DNA of 64,000 bases, from the NCBI RefSeq assembly GCF_003240565.2, contig NZ_CP117256.1, forward strand, positions 434,001 through 498,000. Direction: 5' to 3'. The stretch comes from Rhizobium tumorigenes. Its GTDB lineage: Bacteria > Pseudomonadota > Alphaproteobacteria > Rhizobiales > Rhizobiaceae. Position 1 is the stretch's first letter, and each line of letters begins with the position of its first letter. The position numbers and the translations under genes were made by a program. The notes beneath the pieces are model-generated. The model was not told where the DNA came from, searched no databases, and was given only the letters and a program-made list of their open reading frames with translations. Of the stretch, positions 1 to 11,112 are shown one piece after another.

Positions 1-179
1 GTCTGAAATAACTCAGAAGCGAATGTCAGCCTTGCTCGCATCGAATAACCGATACGGGAGCGGACCGCCCACTATGCATTTGATTTTACGGAGAGCTGCC
101 TCTCTGCAGCCTGTCCCCTTGGGAATGCCAATCTCCAACAGCAATTTCCTAGCCCATTTGTGGCGTTTGGCACGGGACG

Positions 180-1076
180 TCAGCCGCACGATATGGACCG
201 CCCGGCGAGGAGCGGAGCGTACGCGGTAAGTCGGTGGGATATGAACTCTGTGAACAGCCGCACGCGCTTCGTTTTGCGTGTTTCCCCCTGCGTGAGAAGC
301 CAGATCGTTGCACGTGATTTCAGATCGACGCCCGGAACTCTCGCAAGCAGGTGATCGGCATCTCCAACGAAACAGGGTAGTCTCGTCATGCCGATCCCTT
401 GCCTTGCAGCGGCGATCTGCGCCTCGGCGTCGGGCGTCCTGAACGGAACCCCTGTGGCGCGAACCTCCCCTTTGTCGAACCAGTCCGGAACAGCCTGACC
501 GCCGATGACGATGGGCTTGATTGGATCAGCCGCACCCGCATGCCACGCGGCCAGTCTGTCGCGGGACATGTAAACAGCCGCGAGCAGATCCGGGCCTTTC
601 AGGCCATGAAGATTGAGAGGCAGAGTCTTGCGGTCGGAGACCATTCGGATCGCCACATCAGCCTCCCGGTTGGTCAGATTCACGACCTCGCCGGTCGATA
701 CGATCTCCGTCTCGATGTCCGGATGCAGACGCGCAAAATCTGCGATATCCGGCATGAGCAGGTGTGTCGCAAGGAACGGGGGCAGCGTCACCCGCAGAAG
801 CCCGCGTACGCTCTGATCGCGCCCGAAGACGCGCGTCTCCAGTTGGTGCGACGAGGCTTCCATCTGGTTTGCGAACTCGAGAACCTCCTCGCCCGCGGCC
901 GTCAGGCGGTAACCCGAAGGCAGCTTTTCGAACATCTGCGCCCCGAGGTGCTCCTCGAGCTGAGCAATGCGTCGCAATACGGTCGCGTGGTTGACTCCCA
1001 GGTTCTTGGCGGTAGCCCGCACTGAGCCGCCACGCGCGGCGGCAAGAAAGTAGCGAACGTCATCCCAGTCGATCAT
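180..1076 (-). CDS. LysR-family transcriptional regulator
   Basis: A 298-residue LysR-type regulator. The N-terminal winged helix-turn-helix (about residues 1-60) contains DWDDVRYFLAAARGGSVRAT and the recognition region NHATVLRRIAQLEEHLG. The rest fits a LysR effector-binding domain (about 90-290) of the usual length. It is divergent from a short-chain dehydrogenase gene that starts 227 bases away. LysR proteins usually control the divergent operon together with a small inducer, so it probably regulates the downstream SDR/reductase/SnoaL genes. The inducer cannot be read from the sequence. Confidence 0.9.
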   Translation of the reverse strand: MIDWDDVRYFLAAARGGSVRATAKNLGVNHATVLRRIAQLEEHLGAQMFEKLPSGYRLTAAGEEVLEFANQMEASSHQLETRVFGRDQSVRGLLRVTLPPFLATHLLMPDIADFARLHPDIETEIVSTGEVVNLTNREADVAIRMVSDRKTLPLNLHGLKGPDLLAAVYMSRDRLAAWHAGAADPIKPIVIGGQAVPDWFDKGEVRATGVPFRTPDAEAQIAAARQGIGMTRLPCFVGDADHLLARVPGVDLKSRATIWLLTQGETRKTKRVRLFTEFISHRLTAYAPLLAGRSISCG

Positions 1077-1302
1077 GGTTCATTCCCGCGCCGCGTGGGG
1101 CGGCTTCCGAATACAAGTCTACCATACTCAGCGGGATTGAGCGTGATCGTCGCCGCGTTCGATCAGGTAAGTGGATCGTTTTCGCACCACGGATGCGCGC
1201 GATTGCGCACTCACCGCCTGACGCCGGCGAACCCATATCGAGGCTGTCGGAGGATGTCTCCGCAAAGCAATGACCCAAGACGCGACACAAGGAATGTATG
1301 AC

Positions 1303-2037
1303 ATGACCAGATTGAATGGAAAGACGGCCGTGATCACGGGCGGCGCCACCGGTATCGGCCTCGCCGCTGCAAGGCGCTTCATCGAGGAAGGTGCCATCGT
1401 CTTCATCTACGGCCGTCGGCAGCAAGCACTCGATGCGGCTGTGGCCGCGCTTGGACCCAACGCCCGCGCGGTGAAGGGCTCGGTCTCGGATGAGGCCGAT
1501 CTGGATCGGCTCTACGCGGCGGTGAAAGCCGAGCGCGGAAGCCTCGACGTCGTCTTCGCCAATGCCGGGGCCGGAAGCCCGCTTCCTCTCGGCCAGATCA
1601 CCGCCAAGCACATCGACGACACTTTCGACACCAACGTGAAGGGCACGATCTTCACGGTTCAGAAGGCGCTACCACTGATGGGCCCGGGCGGTTCGATCAT
1701 CCTGACGGGATCGAGCGCCGGAACCACCGGCGCTCCCGCATTCACGGCCTACAGCGCCAGCAAGGCAGCCGTGCGCAATCTCGCACGGACCTGGGCGGAG
1801 GATCTGAAGGGTACCGGTATCCGGGTCAATGTGCTGTCGCCCGGGGCGACGGCCACCGAACTGGCAAAGGAAGCGCTCGGAGAGGAGGGCCAGAGGGCCT
1901 ACGGCGCGATGACCCCGCTGCAGCGCATGGCCGACCCGGCGGAGATCGCAGCCGTGGCCGCCTTCCTCGCGTCAGACGACAGCAGCTTCATGACCGCAAG
2001 CGAAATCGCCGTCGACGGTGGGCTCGCCCAACTATGA
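1303..2037 (+). CDS. Short-chain dehydrogenase/reductase (classical SDR)
   Basis: A 244-residue classical SDR, an NAD(P)(H)-dependent oxidoreductase. The N-terminal TGGATGIGLA is the cofactor-binding TGxxxGxG motif, NAG follows in FANAGAG, and the catalytic Tyr-Lys pair is in YSASK. The C-terminus IAVDGGLAQL is typical of the family. I chose ATG 1303 because AAGGA lies 11 bases upstream; ATGs at 1270 and 1294 are also in frame but fit the ribosome site less well. It is the first gene of an apparent operon (SDR, SDR, reductase, SnoaL) divergent from a LysR gene. The substrate is unknown. It is clearly paralogous to the next gene and to the SDR at 22438. Confidence 0.9.
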   Translation: MTRLNGKTAVITGGATGIGLAAARRFIEEGAIVFIYGRRQQALDAAVAALGPNARAVKGSVSDEADLDRLYAAVKAERGSLDVVFANAGAGSPLPLGQITAKHIDDTFDTNVKGTIFTVQKALPLMGPGGSIILTGSSAGTTGAPAFTAYSASKAAVRNLARTWAEDLKGTGIRVNVLSPGATATELAKEALGEEGQRAYGAMTPLQRMADPAEIAAVAAFLASDDSSFMTASEIAVDGGLAQL

Positions 2038-2086
2038 CCCCGGCGCGGTTCCGTGCCTTACTCACACACAACGAAGGACAAAGATT

Positions 2087-2839
2087 ATGAAAGCACTCGA
2101 AGGTAAAATCGCAGTCATCACGGGCGGAAGCAGCGGGATCGGCTTGGCCACAGCCAAGCGTTTCGTGGAAGAAGGTGCGCAGGTCGTGATCATTGGGCGA
2201 CGCGAGAAAGCCTTGCAAGAGGCCGCGGCCCTTATCGGGAAAAACGTGACATCAGTCGTGGGCGACGTCTCGCGCCTGGAGGATCTGGACCGGCTCTACG
2301 CCACCGTGAAGGAGAAACATGGTCACATCGACATCCTCTTCGCAAACGCGGGCGCTGGGACAGTTGCGCCGCTCGCGGCAGCGACCGAGGCCCATTACGA
2401 CCAGACCTTCGATGTCAACACGAAGGGGATGTTCTTTACGGTGCAGAAGGCTCTTCCCCTCTTCAAGGACGGCGGTTCGATCATTCTGAACTCGTCGGTT
2501 TCGAACGTAAAGGGGTTGCCGGCCTTCAGCGCCTACGCAGCAAGCAAGGCGGCTGTCCGCAGCTTCGCGCGGTCCTGGACCATGGAGTTGCTGGATCGAA
2601 AGATCCGCGTCAATACGATGAGCCCCGGCGCGATCGAGACTCCCGCCTTGGCGACAACGACCGGCCTCACCGCCGAGCAAGCCGAAGCGGCGGTCGCCCA
2701 GTTTACATCCCAGATCCCGATGGGTCGCAGGGGCAAGCCAGAGGAAATCGCGGCTGCGCTCACCTTCCTCGCCTCCGACGAAAGCTCCTACATCACCGGT
2801 ATCGATCTCGCCGTCGATGGTGGTTGGGCGCAGGTCTGA
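2087..2839 (+). CDS. Short-chain dehydrogenase/reductase (classical SDR), second copy
   Basis: A 250-residue classical SDR with TGGSSGIGLA at the N-terminus, NAG in FANAGAG, a catalytic YAASK and the C-terminus LAVDGGWAQV. ATG 2087 has a GAAGGA ribosome site about 8 bases upstream. It lies 49 bases after a paralogous SDR and 31 bases before an F420-type reductase gene, so the set is probably cotranscribed. It shares long stretches with the first SDR, such as the NVKG/NTKG...FFTVQKALPL block, which suggests tandem duplication. No substrate-specific feature can be read. Confidence 0.9.
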   Translation: MKALEGKIAVITGGSSGIGLATAKRFVEEGAQVVIIGRREKALQEAAALIGKNVTSVVGDVSRLEDLDRLYATVKEKHGHIDILFANAGAGTVAPLAAATEAHYDQTFDVNTKGMFFTVQKALPLFKDGGSIILNSSVSNVKGLPAFSAYAASKAAVRSFARSWTMELLDRKIRVNTMSPGAIETPALATTTGLTAEQAEAAVAQFTSQIPMGRRGKPEEIAAALTFLASDESSYITGIDLAVDGGWAQV

Positions 2840-2870
2840 CCCGGCGTCAACACAGGATCGGAGAAGCATT

Positions 2871-3473
2871 ATGAGCTACGCAATCATCGGCTTCGGCAAT
2901 ATCGGCCGAGCTCTGGCCAAGGCCTTCGCACGCAACGGCATCGAAGTGACCGTTGCAACGAGGCGCGACCCGGAAAGCTTTGCAGCCGACGCGGCCGCGA
3001 TCGGGCCGAAGGTCATTGCCAAAACACTGACGGACGCCGTCAAGGCGGACGTCATCTTCCTGGCTGTGCGTTTCGAAGCGCACTCGGACGTCGCAAAGGC
3101 GCTTCCCACCTCGCAGGGGAAGACGATCATCGATGTGACCAATGCCTACGGTGTGCCCCCCGAGGAACTCGGGGGACAACCGTCTTCGAAGTTCGTCGCG
3201 CAAGCCTTCCGTGGTGCAAGTCTGGTCAAGGGTTTCAACCACCTGGGCGCTGCCATTCTTGCCCAAGATCCAGCCGCACAGGGCGGCAGACGAGCCGTGT
3301 TCCTGGCGAGCGACGATGACGCTGCCGCAGACGAAATCGGTAAGCTTGCGGAACATCTCGGTTTCGCACCAATCAAACTCGGCGGGCTATCGGAAGGCGG
3401 GCTGCTGGTCCAGGCGCGCGGCGATAGCTGGGGCCATCTGATCTTCAAGGACCTGATGAAATTCGACGCATAA
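2871..3473 (+). CDS. NADP oxidoreductase, coenzyme F420-dependent-like
   Basis: A 200-residue Rossmann-fold protein beginning MSYAIIGFGNIGRALAKAFA, which contains GxGxxG for NAD(P) binding and the ATRRDP segment after beta-2 that often contacts the NADP phosphate. The length and order match the small F420-dependent NADP reductase-like family (NAD_binding_10/F420_oxidored). Bacteria of this type generally lack F420, so it more likely acts on another substrate with NADPH. The start at 2871 has an upstream GGAGAAG. It follows two SDR genes in the same direction and precedes a SnoaL-like gene, so it is probably part of one redox operon. Confidence 0.85.
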   Translation: MSYAIIGFGNIGRALAKAFARNGIEVTVATRRDPESFAADAAAIGPKVIAKTLTDAVKADVIFLAVRFEAHSDVAKALPTSQGKTIIDVTNAYGVPPEELGGQPSSKFVAQAFRGASLVKGFNHLGAAILAQDPAAQGGRRAVFLASDDDAAADEIGKLAEHLGFAPIKLGGLSEGGLLVQARGDSWGHLIFKDLMKFDA

Positions 3474-3505
3474 AGCGACGTCCCATGGACAGGGCCACGA
3501 GGTGC

Positions 3506-3531
3506 GGACCGGATCGAGCATGATCTGGTCC
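3506..3531 (+). other. Intercistronic hairpin
   Basis: An inverted repeat with arms GGACCGGATC and GATCTGGTCC, 10 pairs including one G-T, and a 6-base loop. It lies between the F420-type reductase and the SnoaL gene. No T-run follows, so it is not an obvious terminator. It may protect or process the mRNA. This is seen directly in the sequence; the role is inferred. Confidence 0.45.
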
Positions 3532-3551
3532 AGCAAAATGGAGACAGTCCT

Positions 3552-4854
<1,303 letters not shown>

Positions 4855-5152
4855 GTGCCTGACTTATTTCCCTTAAAAGCGCGATTGCTTTCCAATCTCT
4901 CCAACGAGGTGCGACTGCGACTGCTCTATATCATTTTGGACAAAGAGGTGTCTGTCGGAGAGATTGCACAGAGCTTGGGAATAAGGCAATCCGCGTTATC
5001 GCAACATTTGGCGAGGCTGCGAGGCGATAGGCTTGTCAGCACCCGTAAAGTTGCACACGGTGTACTACCGATGTGACAACCTCGGCGTGCGGCGCTTGCT
5101 AGAAACAGTAAATGAAATTTATGAAACGAGGACCGTTGCAGAGGCTGCATGA
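4855..5152 (+). pseudogene. ArsR-family regulator, frameshifted
   Basis: Starts with GTG at 4855 behind AAGGAG. The first 70 residues are a typical ArsR/SmtB winged helix: LSNEVRLRLLYIILDKEVSVGEIAQ, then QSALSQHLARLRGDRLVSTRK. The frame then ends early (GVLPM, stop). From about 5058 the next frame reads VYYRCDNLGVRRLLETVNEI and continues to a TGA at 5150-5152, which is the expected ArsR C-terminus. Removing one base near 5055-5058 would restore a protein of about 98 residues. Either the gene is inactivated or this is a sequencing error. No metal-binding Cys pair is evident in the N-terminal helix. Confidence 0.8.
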
Positions 5153-5422
5153 AGAACCGCGCGTATGGGACGCCTTACGCAATTGTTGAGCTAGAACCCA
5201 AAACGTCGCTGAGGAGGCTGGATAGTCTCATTGGTCCGTTGATCGGTTTACAACTCATACAGCTCGCGTTATCGAGGCGATACCCGCTATCCGCATTTCC
5301 ATCTCTGGGAAGACGGAAGAACGTTGACATTCATACCCAAAAATTAGCCCACATCGCAATCGTCTCTAACTTCCTCCAAGCTACGCCGTTAGACAGGTGT
5401 TTTAGGCCATCAACGGGTTTGA

Positions 5423-7477
5423 TCATGCACTTTCTTTAAAATCAGCGTCAGTAGAATCTGGTCCCCCCATCGACATATCGAGCATCCACCCCTTAACACG
5501 CGCTTGCTGGCTTGCGACCGAATGGCCAACTTTGAATGTTGGAGTTCTTGCTGCTTGTTTTACCGGGATATTGCTCTTCGGTCGAACTTTGGCCGGCTGA
5601 CCCCGAGATGGCTGCATGTTGTCAGTTCCTGAACTATTGACTTTGAAGAAGGCGATAGAGGCTTGTAGTTCCTCGGCCTGTGCGGCAAGTTCTTCAGAGG
5701 TAGCCGACATTTCTTCAGATGCTCCGGCATTTTGTTGGGTCACTTTGTCGAGTTGTTGGATTGCTTCATTGATCTGACTGGCGCCGACATCCTGCTCGCG
5801 GCAGGCTGCGGAGATTTCAGAGACCAGTTCTGCCGTCTTGCGGATATCTGGCACCAAGCGGGTCAGCATCGCGCCTGCTTCCGTGGCGACGTTCACCGTT
5901 TCACTCGAAAGTCCGCTGATCTCCGCGGCAGCTGACTGGCTGCGTTCCGCAAGCTTGCGTACTTCAGAGGCAACGACGGCAAAGCCCTTGCCATGCTCAC
6001 CTGCGCGCGCTGCTTCCACCGCTGCATTCAAAGCAAGAAGGTCGGTCTGGCGGGCGATTTCCTGAACTATGGAAATCTTCTCGGCGATCGTGCGCATCGC
6101 AGCCACGGCGCGATTAACCGCCTCACCGGAAGCTTCAGCATCCTTTGCTGATTGGCGGGCAATCTTTTCGGTCTGGGCGGCGTTATCGGCGGTCTGCTTG
6201 ATATTGGACGCCATCTCTTCCATTGATGCGGCGGCTTCTTCAGCCGACGCCGCTTGTTCGGTGGCGCCCTGCGAAAGCTGCTCAGAACCAGACGAAAGCA
6301 TCTGCGAACCCGTTGATACATTCTCACTGGCGGTCAATGCATCGGCAACAACTCCGCGAAGCCGCTCCACCATGGACTGAAGCGCGATTCCCAGTGTGTC
6401 CTTGTCGGAAAGCGGCTCGGGTTCCACCGTCAGATCTCCGCTGGCGATCTCGTTGGCAATGACCGCTGTTTTACGGAGGTTGTCTACCATATGGTTGATC
6501 GCGTTTTTCATGCGCTCGTGGTCGCCTTCACATGCGATTGCCACATGCTGTGTAAGATCGCCCACGCTCACCTGAAGAAGCACGCGATTACCCTCCGAGA
6601 TCGGAAGAATAATCGCGTCTAGCATTCCGTTGATACCGGAGACCACCTTGGCGAAATCACCAACAAAACGATCGGGAGCGCCCCGCTCCGAAAGCCTGCC
6701 GGCCGTGGACGCAGCAATGAGCCGTTGAAGTTCCGTAATAATCGCTTTTAAATTTCCGCGCAGCGTTTCGATAGTCTCATTGATAAAAGCCTTCTTGCCG
6801 GGGAACTGCTCGAGCGGTGCCTCAAAATTACCCTGGCCGAGTTCCTTGATGCAGGCCATGGCCTTCTTTTTGACAGCTATATGACCGCTGACCATGCCGT
6901 TGATGCCCCTCGCCACCAAAGCAAAGTCGCCTTTAAATTTTTCGACCGGCACAAAGACATCAATGTCGCCCTTATCGTGCTCAATCGACATCGTATTCAT
7001 TTCGGCAATCAGACCCTTGAGATTGGCGCGCAAGGTTTCGATAGTTTCATTGATAAAAGCCTTTTTGCCGGGGAACTGCTCGAGCGGCGCTTCAAAATTG
7101 CCCTCGCCAAGTTCCCTGACACAAGCCATGGCCTTCTTCTTCACCGCGATATGGCCGTCAACCATGTCGTTGACGCCCTTGGCCATTAGCGCGAAGTCCC
7201 CTTTAAACTCATCTGTGGACAACTTGACATCAATATCGCCTTTGTCGTGGTCGCTTGACATACGCGCGAGAGATGCCCCTAGCTTTTGCATTGGCTGCAT
7301 GCTGGCGTCGAGTAAATTGTTGACGGCGATCAGCATCTCTCTCGCGTCGCCTGTTGCCCCATCGAGGTTCGCGCGTTCGGAAAGGTTGCCGCCCGAGACG
7401 CTGATACAGATCCGCTGCATCTCCACCAGAGCAACCTGAGATTTAGAAGATTTCTTCAATTGAGTGTAGAAAGACAT
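5423..7477 (-). CDS. Methyl-accepting chemotaxis protein, soluble, multi-HAMP
   Basis: A 684-residue chemoreceptor. ATG 7477 ([11 protein letters not shown]) has AGGGG upstream; a longer frame to 7630 exists but is Cys/Arg-rich and unconvincing. Residues 77-166 and 167-256 are two near-identical 90-residue HAMP-type repeats, each with [17 protein letters not shown] and [20 protein letters not shown]. More HAMP-like helices follow (about 260-400). The MCP signalling domain has its tip at [20 protein letters not shown]. No signal peptide or membrane helix is present, so it should be cytoplasmic, sensing an internal cue and signalling to CheA/CheW. The C-terminus lacks an obvious NWETF-like CheR-binding pentapeptide. 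It stands alone, with no che genes nearby. Confidence 0.95.
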   Translation of the reverse strand: MSFYTQLKKSSKSQVALVEMQRICISVSGGNLSERANLDGATGDAREMLIAVNNLLDASMQPMQKLGASLARMSSDHDKGDIDVKLSTDEFKGDFALMAKGVNDMVDGHIAVKKKAMACVRELGEGNFEAPLEQFPGKKAFINETIETLRANLKGLIAEMNTMSIEHDKGDIDVFVPVEKFKGDFALVARGINGMVSGHIAVKKKAMACIKELGQGNFEAPLEQFPGKKAFINETIETLRGNLKAIITELQRLIAASTAGRLSERGAPDRFVGDFAKVVSGINGMLDAIILPISEGNRVLLQVSVGDLTQHVAIACEGDHERMKNAINHMVDNLRKTAVIANEIASGDLTVEPEPLSDKDTLGIALQSMVERLRGVVADALTASENVSTGSQMLSSGSEQLSQGATEQAASAEEAAASMEEMASNIKQTADNAAQTEKIARQSAKDAEASGEAVNRAVAAMRTIAEKISIVQEIARQTDLLALNAAVEAARAGEHGKGFAVVASEVRKLAERSQSAAAEISGLSSETVNVATEAGAMLTRLVPDIRKTAELVSEISAACREQDVGASQINEAIQQLDKVTQQNAGASEEMSATSEELAAQAEELQASIAFFKVNSSGTDNMQPSRGQPAKVRPKSNIPVKQAARTPTFKVGHSVASQQARVKGWMLDMSMGGPDSTDADFKESA

Positions 7478-8055
7478 TTTGTTTCCCCTGTTGGAAGCCG
7501 TTTGGGAGCTGGCGCACCTTTGAGGTCTCGGGCGATGTATGATCGCCGTGTTGACGTCAGGCTTGCTGAGAGTCTGGCGGAGACAAAAGCAAGAAATCGG
7601 CGCACGGCCACAAAATGCGCACCCCGCCATTTGGTGAGCCGCATTCCCCTAAGTGTCACGCTTTTTGATCGATGGCCCTCTGACGCCAAAGCTGAGACGA
7701 TTGACGTGAAATATGTGTCGTATGAAGATTGAATGATGACGCTCCGCTAAGCAGGGCACCGACACTCTGCCCATATAAGCATGATATTCGTAGTCATGAG
7801 AATATCTGCAGAGTTGTTGACGGCGCGTGTATGACCGCATGCGCTTGCCCTTTTGGTAGAGTGAAGCGAGCCGTATTTTACACGCTTGCCGGGAATCTAC
7901 GCGAATGATGCGCCGGTAGAGTTAACGAAGCCTTTCTAAACCAATGCGATTATACAGTCGTAAATCATAAAGGTCTGAACGCGATATTTGTAATGGAAGA
8001 CTGATCCGCCGCTGCGAATGCCTTCAGAATTGATGAGAGCTCGGCTCAGGACTCG
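7478..8055. other. Intergenic region between chemoreceptor and IS relic
   Basis: About 580 bases with no supported gene. It should carry the promoter of the chemoreceptor gene near its left side. The right end, near 8040, adjoins the end of the IS relic, where GGCTCAGGACTCG follows the transposase stop in the transposase direction. No other structure was recognised. Confidence 0.35.
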
Positions 8056-8421
8056 TTAAATCAGAGCCAGAAGATGAAGGCGGCTTCGATGCATATGCTT
8101 GAGAAGAAGGTGTGGGCGCAGCGATCGTATCGGGTGTGTATTCTGCGCCAGTCCTTGAGCCTGCCAAACATGTTCTCGATCTTGTGGCGCTTTTTGTAGA
8201 GAGTCGGATGTGAAATGCACCCCTCGGTATGAGGAAGAGGCTTGATGACCGAAGCGGTAGAGGCCGTCAACAGATGCGGCTTCACCGACTTTTTTCTGAA
8301 CCGCATCGAGGCGTGGACCCTGCCAGGGAGCGTGGCGTCGGACCGTATTCTGGAAAAAGCCAGGTTTTGCTATGAAGGTACACTTCGTCAGAAGGCGTGG
8401 TTGAAAAATGTCTTCCACCAT
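8056..8421 (-). pseudogene. IS5-family (IS427-type) transposase relic
   Basis: The minus strand from 8306 to 8061 encodes YKKRHKIENMFGRLKDWRRI, then HTRYDRCAHTFFSSICIEAA and FIFWL. This is the C-terminal end, with the last DDE glutamate region, of IS5/IS427-type transposases common in rhizobia. The upstream part is in a different frame (8421 to about 8250) and the N-terminal half is absent, so the element is frameshifted and truncated. I could not define both terminal inverted repeats. Confidence 0.8.
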
Positions 8422-8646
8422 TTCCGAATGTTCGGCTGTTTAGCTGGTGAAGCGCCTATCCCGCCGCGCAAAGCCTGATTTTGTCCCACACTTACTCAGA
8501 ACCAGAAGTCGGACGAAATGCAGGATTCGGGAACAACCATACGAGATGAGTGGCTGAGAAAATTGCATACACAAAGTAACGTAAATCTGAATTGACCATG
8601 TTTTACGGACTGGCTGAGGATAAATTTGTAACGGTGGGAGAGCGGA

Positions 8647-8841
8647 ATGCCGTGGACCGTCCAAGCCTACATGGATACTGGAGCGCCAGACGAGTTCGAG
8701 ACGTTTGAAGAAGCTATAGGAAGAGCGGCTTCACTTAGAGACGAAGGAATTATGATCTTTTTCCATGCACCGGCAGAGGCTACCGATGAACAACTTCAGG
8801 CATTTGTCGATCTTTTTGGTCCTGAATCTCCCCAGGTTTAA
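8647..8841 (+). CDS. Small hypothetical protein (64 residues)
   Basis: A 64-residue acidic protein beginning MPWTVQAYMDTGAPDEFETF, with a purine-rich GGGAGAGCGG upstream of the ATG. Its composition is protein-like: an amphipathic helix (FEEAIGRAASLRD), then IMIFFHAPAEA, then another helix (DEQLQAFVDLFG). No domain was recognised. It stands alone between the IS relic and a methyltransferase gene on the other strand. Confidence 0.55.
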   Translation: MPWTVQAYMDTGAPDEFETFEEAIGRAASLRDEGIMIFFHAPAEATDEQLQAFVDLFGPESPQV

Positions 8842-9032
8842 GATCTGGATGCGGAGCTGATTTTAATCTGCGGCCTCCAGGGTTGTCCGGGCAGTGGCAG
8901 GGCCCTTCATACCGGTAGCGTAGATTTGACCGCCGTCCCGTCGTTACCGCCCGGCCGCGCGTCGAAGCGAAGATTTCGACCACCAAATTTAACTGGAGAT
9001 ATTACGACTGTCGGCCAAAACTCGCGACACCC

Positions 9033-9647
9033 TCACGACCGCCGTCGACGCGCTAGCCAAACAGTGTGCCCGCTGCAGTCCGGGTCTTCGGCAACATGGG
9101 ACACAACATCAAAGCCATTCCGGTCGAGCAGAATGCGGTATTCCTCAGGGTCGAGGCTTGCATGATAGAGGGGCTCTCCATTGAGCGTGCCTATCGCTTC
9201 GCCAAAGGCTGGACCACTCGTGAACAGCAATGGGGCCGCCGGTTCGGCATGGTCTCGGAAGATAGGGAACATCATCCGCTGATCCTGAGGCGCTAGGTGA
9301 AAGAAGCTGTCCCAAGCAATTAGCCCGCCGTATCTCCGATCCAATTTCAGAAAGCGCATATCCGCCACTTCCACTATCGCGCCGGGCAGATTGGCCTGAA
9401 ATAGCGCGATCATTTCCGGCGAACCGTCCACACCGGTAACCGGATGACCTCTGCCGGCAAGATAACGCGCGATAGGCTCTCCTGATCCGCACCCAATATC
9501 GAGCACGTCCGTCCCTCGCCGCAGCATGTCGGCAAACCGCCCGATCCACGCGTGCTCGTGCAGCACCGTGCCGCGCGCAGTTGTCCATGCGGCAGCATGG
9601 CGACGGTAAAGATCTATGATGCTGAAGGAGGTGTCGATCATGGTCAT
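9033..9647 (-). CDS. Class I SAM-dependent methyltransferase
   Basis: A 204-residue methyltransferase. Motif I VLDIGCGSGEPIARYL binds S-adenosylmethionine. VTGVDGSPEMIALFQANLPG has the acidic residue after beta-2. DMRFL and LIAWDSFFHLAPQDQR follow as motifs II-III. The start at 9647 (MTMIDTSFSI) is preferred; an in-frame ATG at 9707 lies in sequence that is less protein-like. The substrate is unknown; proteins of this small type methylate diverse small molecules. The gene stands alone. Confidence 0.85.
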   Translation of the reverse strand: MTMIDTSFSIIDLYRRHAAAWTTARGTVLHEHAWIGRFADMLRRGTDVLDIGCGSGEPIARYLAGRGHPVTGVDGSPEMIALFQANLPGAIVEVADMRFLKLDRRYGGLIAWDSFFHLAPQDQRMMFPIFRDHAEPAAPLLFTSGPAFGEAIGTLNGEPLYHASLDPEEYRILLDRNGFDVVSHVAEDPDCSGHTVWLARRRRS

Positions 9648-10248
9648 ACTTTGGGTTTCTGTCTCCAGCCGCTTTGTACGATATCGAGATAGCTGATGAC
9701 CTTGCATAAGACAAAGTCTGTAACCTAATATGACCGCGGCCGCCCGGGCGCACCTGAACGTATTTCGCCTTCAACGGATCTGAACCGTCGATGCCGTTCC
9801 TGAACACGTTAAGTGCTTGATGAGAAGGAGTTTAGGCCATAAGCGCCCATTTATGGAACGTGTTCGACGTGCTGAGGGCAAGTGTATACGGAGTTATGCC
9901 TTTCACGTTTGATCCAGATTTTGTCAAAAAGATACTTGAGCTCGGCAAAATCGATCTTCGACCTTAACGTCATTGGCTTGGCATTGGCCATCATACCAAC
10001 CACATGAACCCAACATCCGCGCCGGGACGAGGTCAGCGATCCGCGCCCTCAACAGCGTATGATTAGGTCGTCTGATGGTCTGCCCGGATCGGCTCAACCG
10101 TTTCTTTCACAGCGTCAGCACGCCAATGCCGCGATCGTGATGACAAAAGACGCGGGGCTCAGCGCCGAAATTGAGATTACCAACGGGGGCCTCCGCAGTG
10201 CTGGTCCACGTGGCGACGCGGGACGCAAAGTCCAGGAAGCTCTGGTAG
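9648..10248. other. Intergenic region without convincing genes
   Basis: About 600 bases upstream of the methyltransferase gene. Open frames on the plus strand around 10059-10379 run antisense to a kinase relic and have no family resemblance. I see no RNA gene or clear terminator. Confidence 0.3.
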
Positions 10249-10467
10249 CTACACCTGCGACCATTGCCCGGATAAGAGCGCCGGGAAGCCACTCAGACTC
10301 TTGGTACGCGGGTTGCTTTGCGAGCAGCATACGGAATGTGACGCAGGTCTCAGCCTCAGCTTCGTCGCAGGCAGCATGATCCTCCCACCATCACGAACAG
10401 CGATCTGCAGCGTGATATACAGTCCGAACCCCAGTCCCTGCTCAGGCGGTCGGGAGCGGTGGTTTTG
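10249..10467 (-). pseudogene. Histidine-kinase ATPase-domain relic
   Basis: One minus-strand frame reads RPPEQGLGFGLYITLQIAVR followed by DGGRIMLPATKLRL. This resembles the G1-G2 nucleotide-binding region of a HATPase_c domain (GLGLYI...A..GG.I). No complete kinase surrounds it, the frame has no start, and sequence after it is not kinase-like. I read it as the decayed end of a sensor kinase once linked to the receiver genes just upstream (10485-11538). Confidence 0.55.
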
Positions 10468-10484
10468 AGGATTCAGCCCGACTG

Positions 10485-10881
10485 CTACTCTGCTGCGACC
10501 ATTTCCCGGATGGCACTCGATACCCGTAAATGATCGTAGGCTTTGCTGAAAAACCTGCCCTGGACTGGCAGCTGGTCGTTACCCAATTGCCGATGCCCTG
10601 ATGTCACGATAATTTGTACATGTGGCCATCTTGTCGCGTACCGCCGCCGCCAGCTTCAGCCCGTCCATTGTGCCTGGCATGTCGATATCCGTGAAAACGG
10701 CGCGAATTTCGGAGTGGGTGTTCAAAATCGCGGTCGCCTCATCGGCAGCCGCCTCATAGACCGTGAACTCCTCATCCTCAAGGAAAGTAGTGATATCCAT
10801 TCGAATGAGCATTCCGTCTTCAACGACGAGAACTGCGTTCAGCCGAGAGACATCAACTAGGCCCAGCGGCTGGCCAGTCAT
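10485..10881 (-). pseudogene. CheY-like receiver, frameshifted
   Basis: The intact part encodes NAVLVVEDGMLIRMDITTFL, with the acidic pocket ED, then AVFTDIDMPGTMDGLKLAA with the phosphoacceptor Asp. After VRDK the annotated frame goes wrong (MATCTNYRD..., stop at about 10579). The next frame continues the family sequence: WPHVQIIVTSGHR, then RFFSKAYDHLRVSSAIREMV, ending at 10485. One frameshift near 10630 therefore splits the gene. The sequence parallels the intact receiver at 24239-24607 (VRDRWPPVTIIVTSGHRAVG). It is inactivated or a sequencing error. It overlaps the small upstream gene by 29 bases. Confidence 0.8.
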
Positions 10882-11071
10882 TGGAGGGCTCCTCCGAACC
10901 AGCGCCATCATCGGTGCCTGACATGGAATCAATCACCTCACGAAGCTGCGTAGATTCCTTCTCAATCATATAGATGACCGCCCTTTTCTCAGCGCCTTTC
11001 GCGACAAGCTCCTCCACAATAGACACAAGGCGCGGTCTTACCTCTTTCAAAATATTCTCGTTGTTTGCCAT
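10853..11071 (-). CDS. Small hypothetical protein in the LOV-kinase operon
   Basis: A 72-residue acidic protein starting MANNENILKEVRPRLVSIVE. It has a very strong ribosome site (AGGAGGTGAAA before ATG 11071), which decides the start. The N-terminal 50 residues should be two amphipathic helices; the C-terminus is Gly/Asp/Ser-rich and probably disordered. It lies between two receiver genes in a kinase operon, so an adaptor or regulatory role in that pathway is possible. No family was recognised. Confidence 0.6.
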   Translation of the reverse strand: MANNENILKEVRPRLVSIVEELVAKGAEKRAVIYMIEKESTQLREVIDSMSGTDDGAGSEEPSNDWPAAGPS

Positions 11072-11112
11072 TTTCACCTCCTGCGACATGAATTCCGCGC
11101 GTACCGAAGCCA

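Noticed and set aside
10059..10379. Plus-strand open frame near the receiver genes.
   Set aside because: It is antisense to a kinase-like relic and has no good ribosome site or family resemblance.
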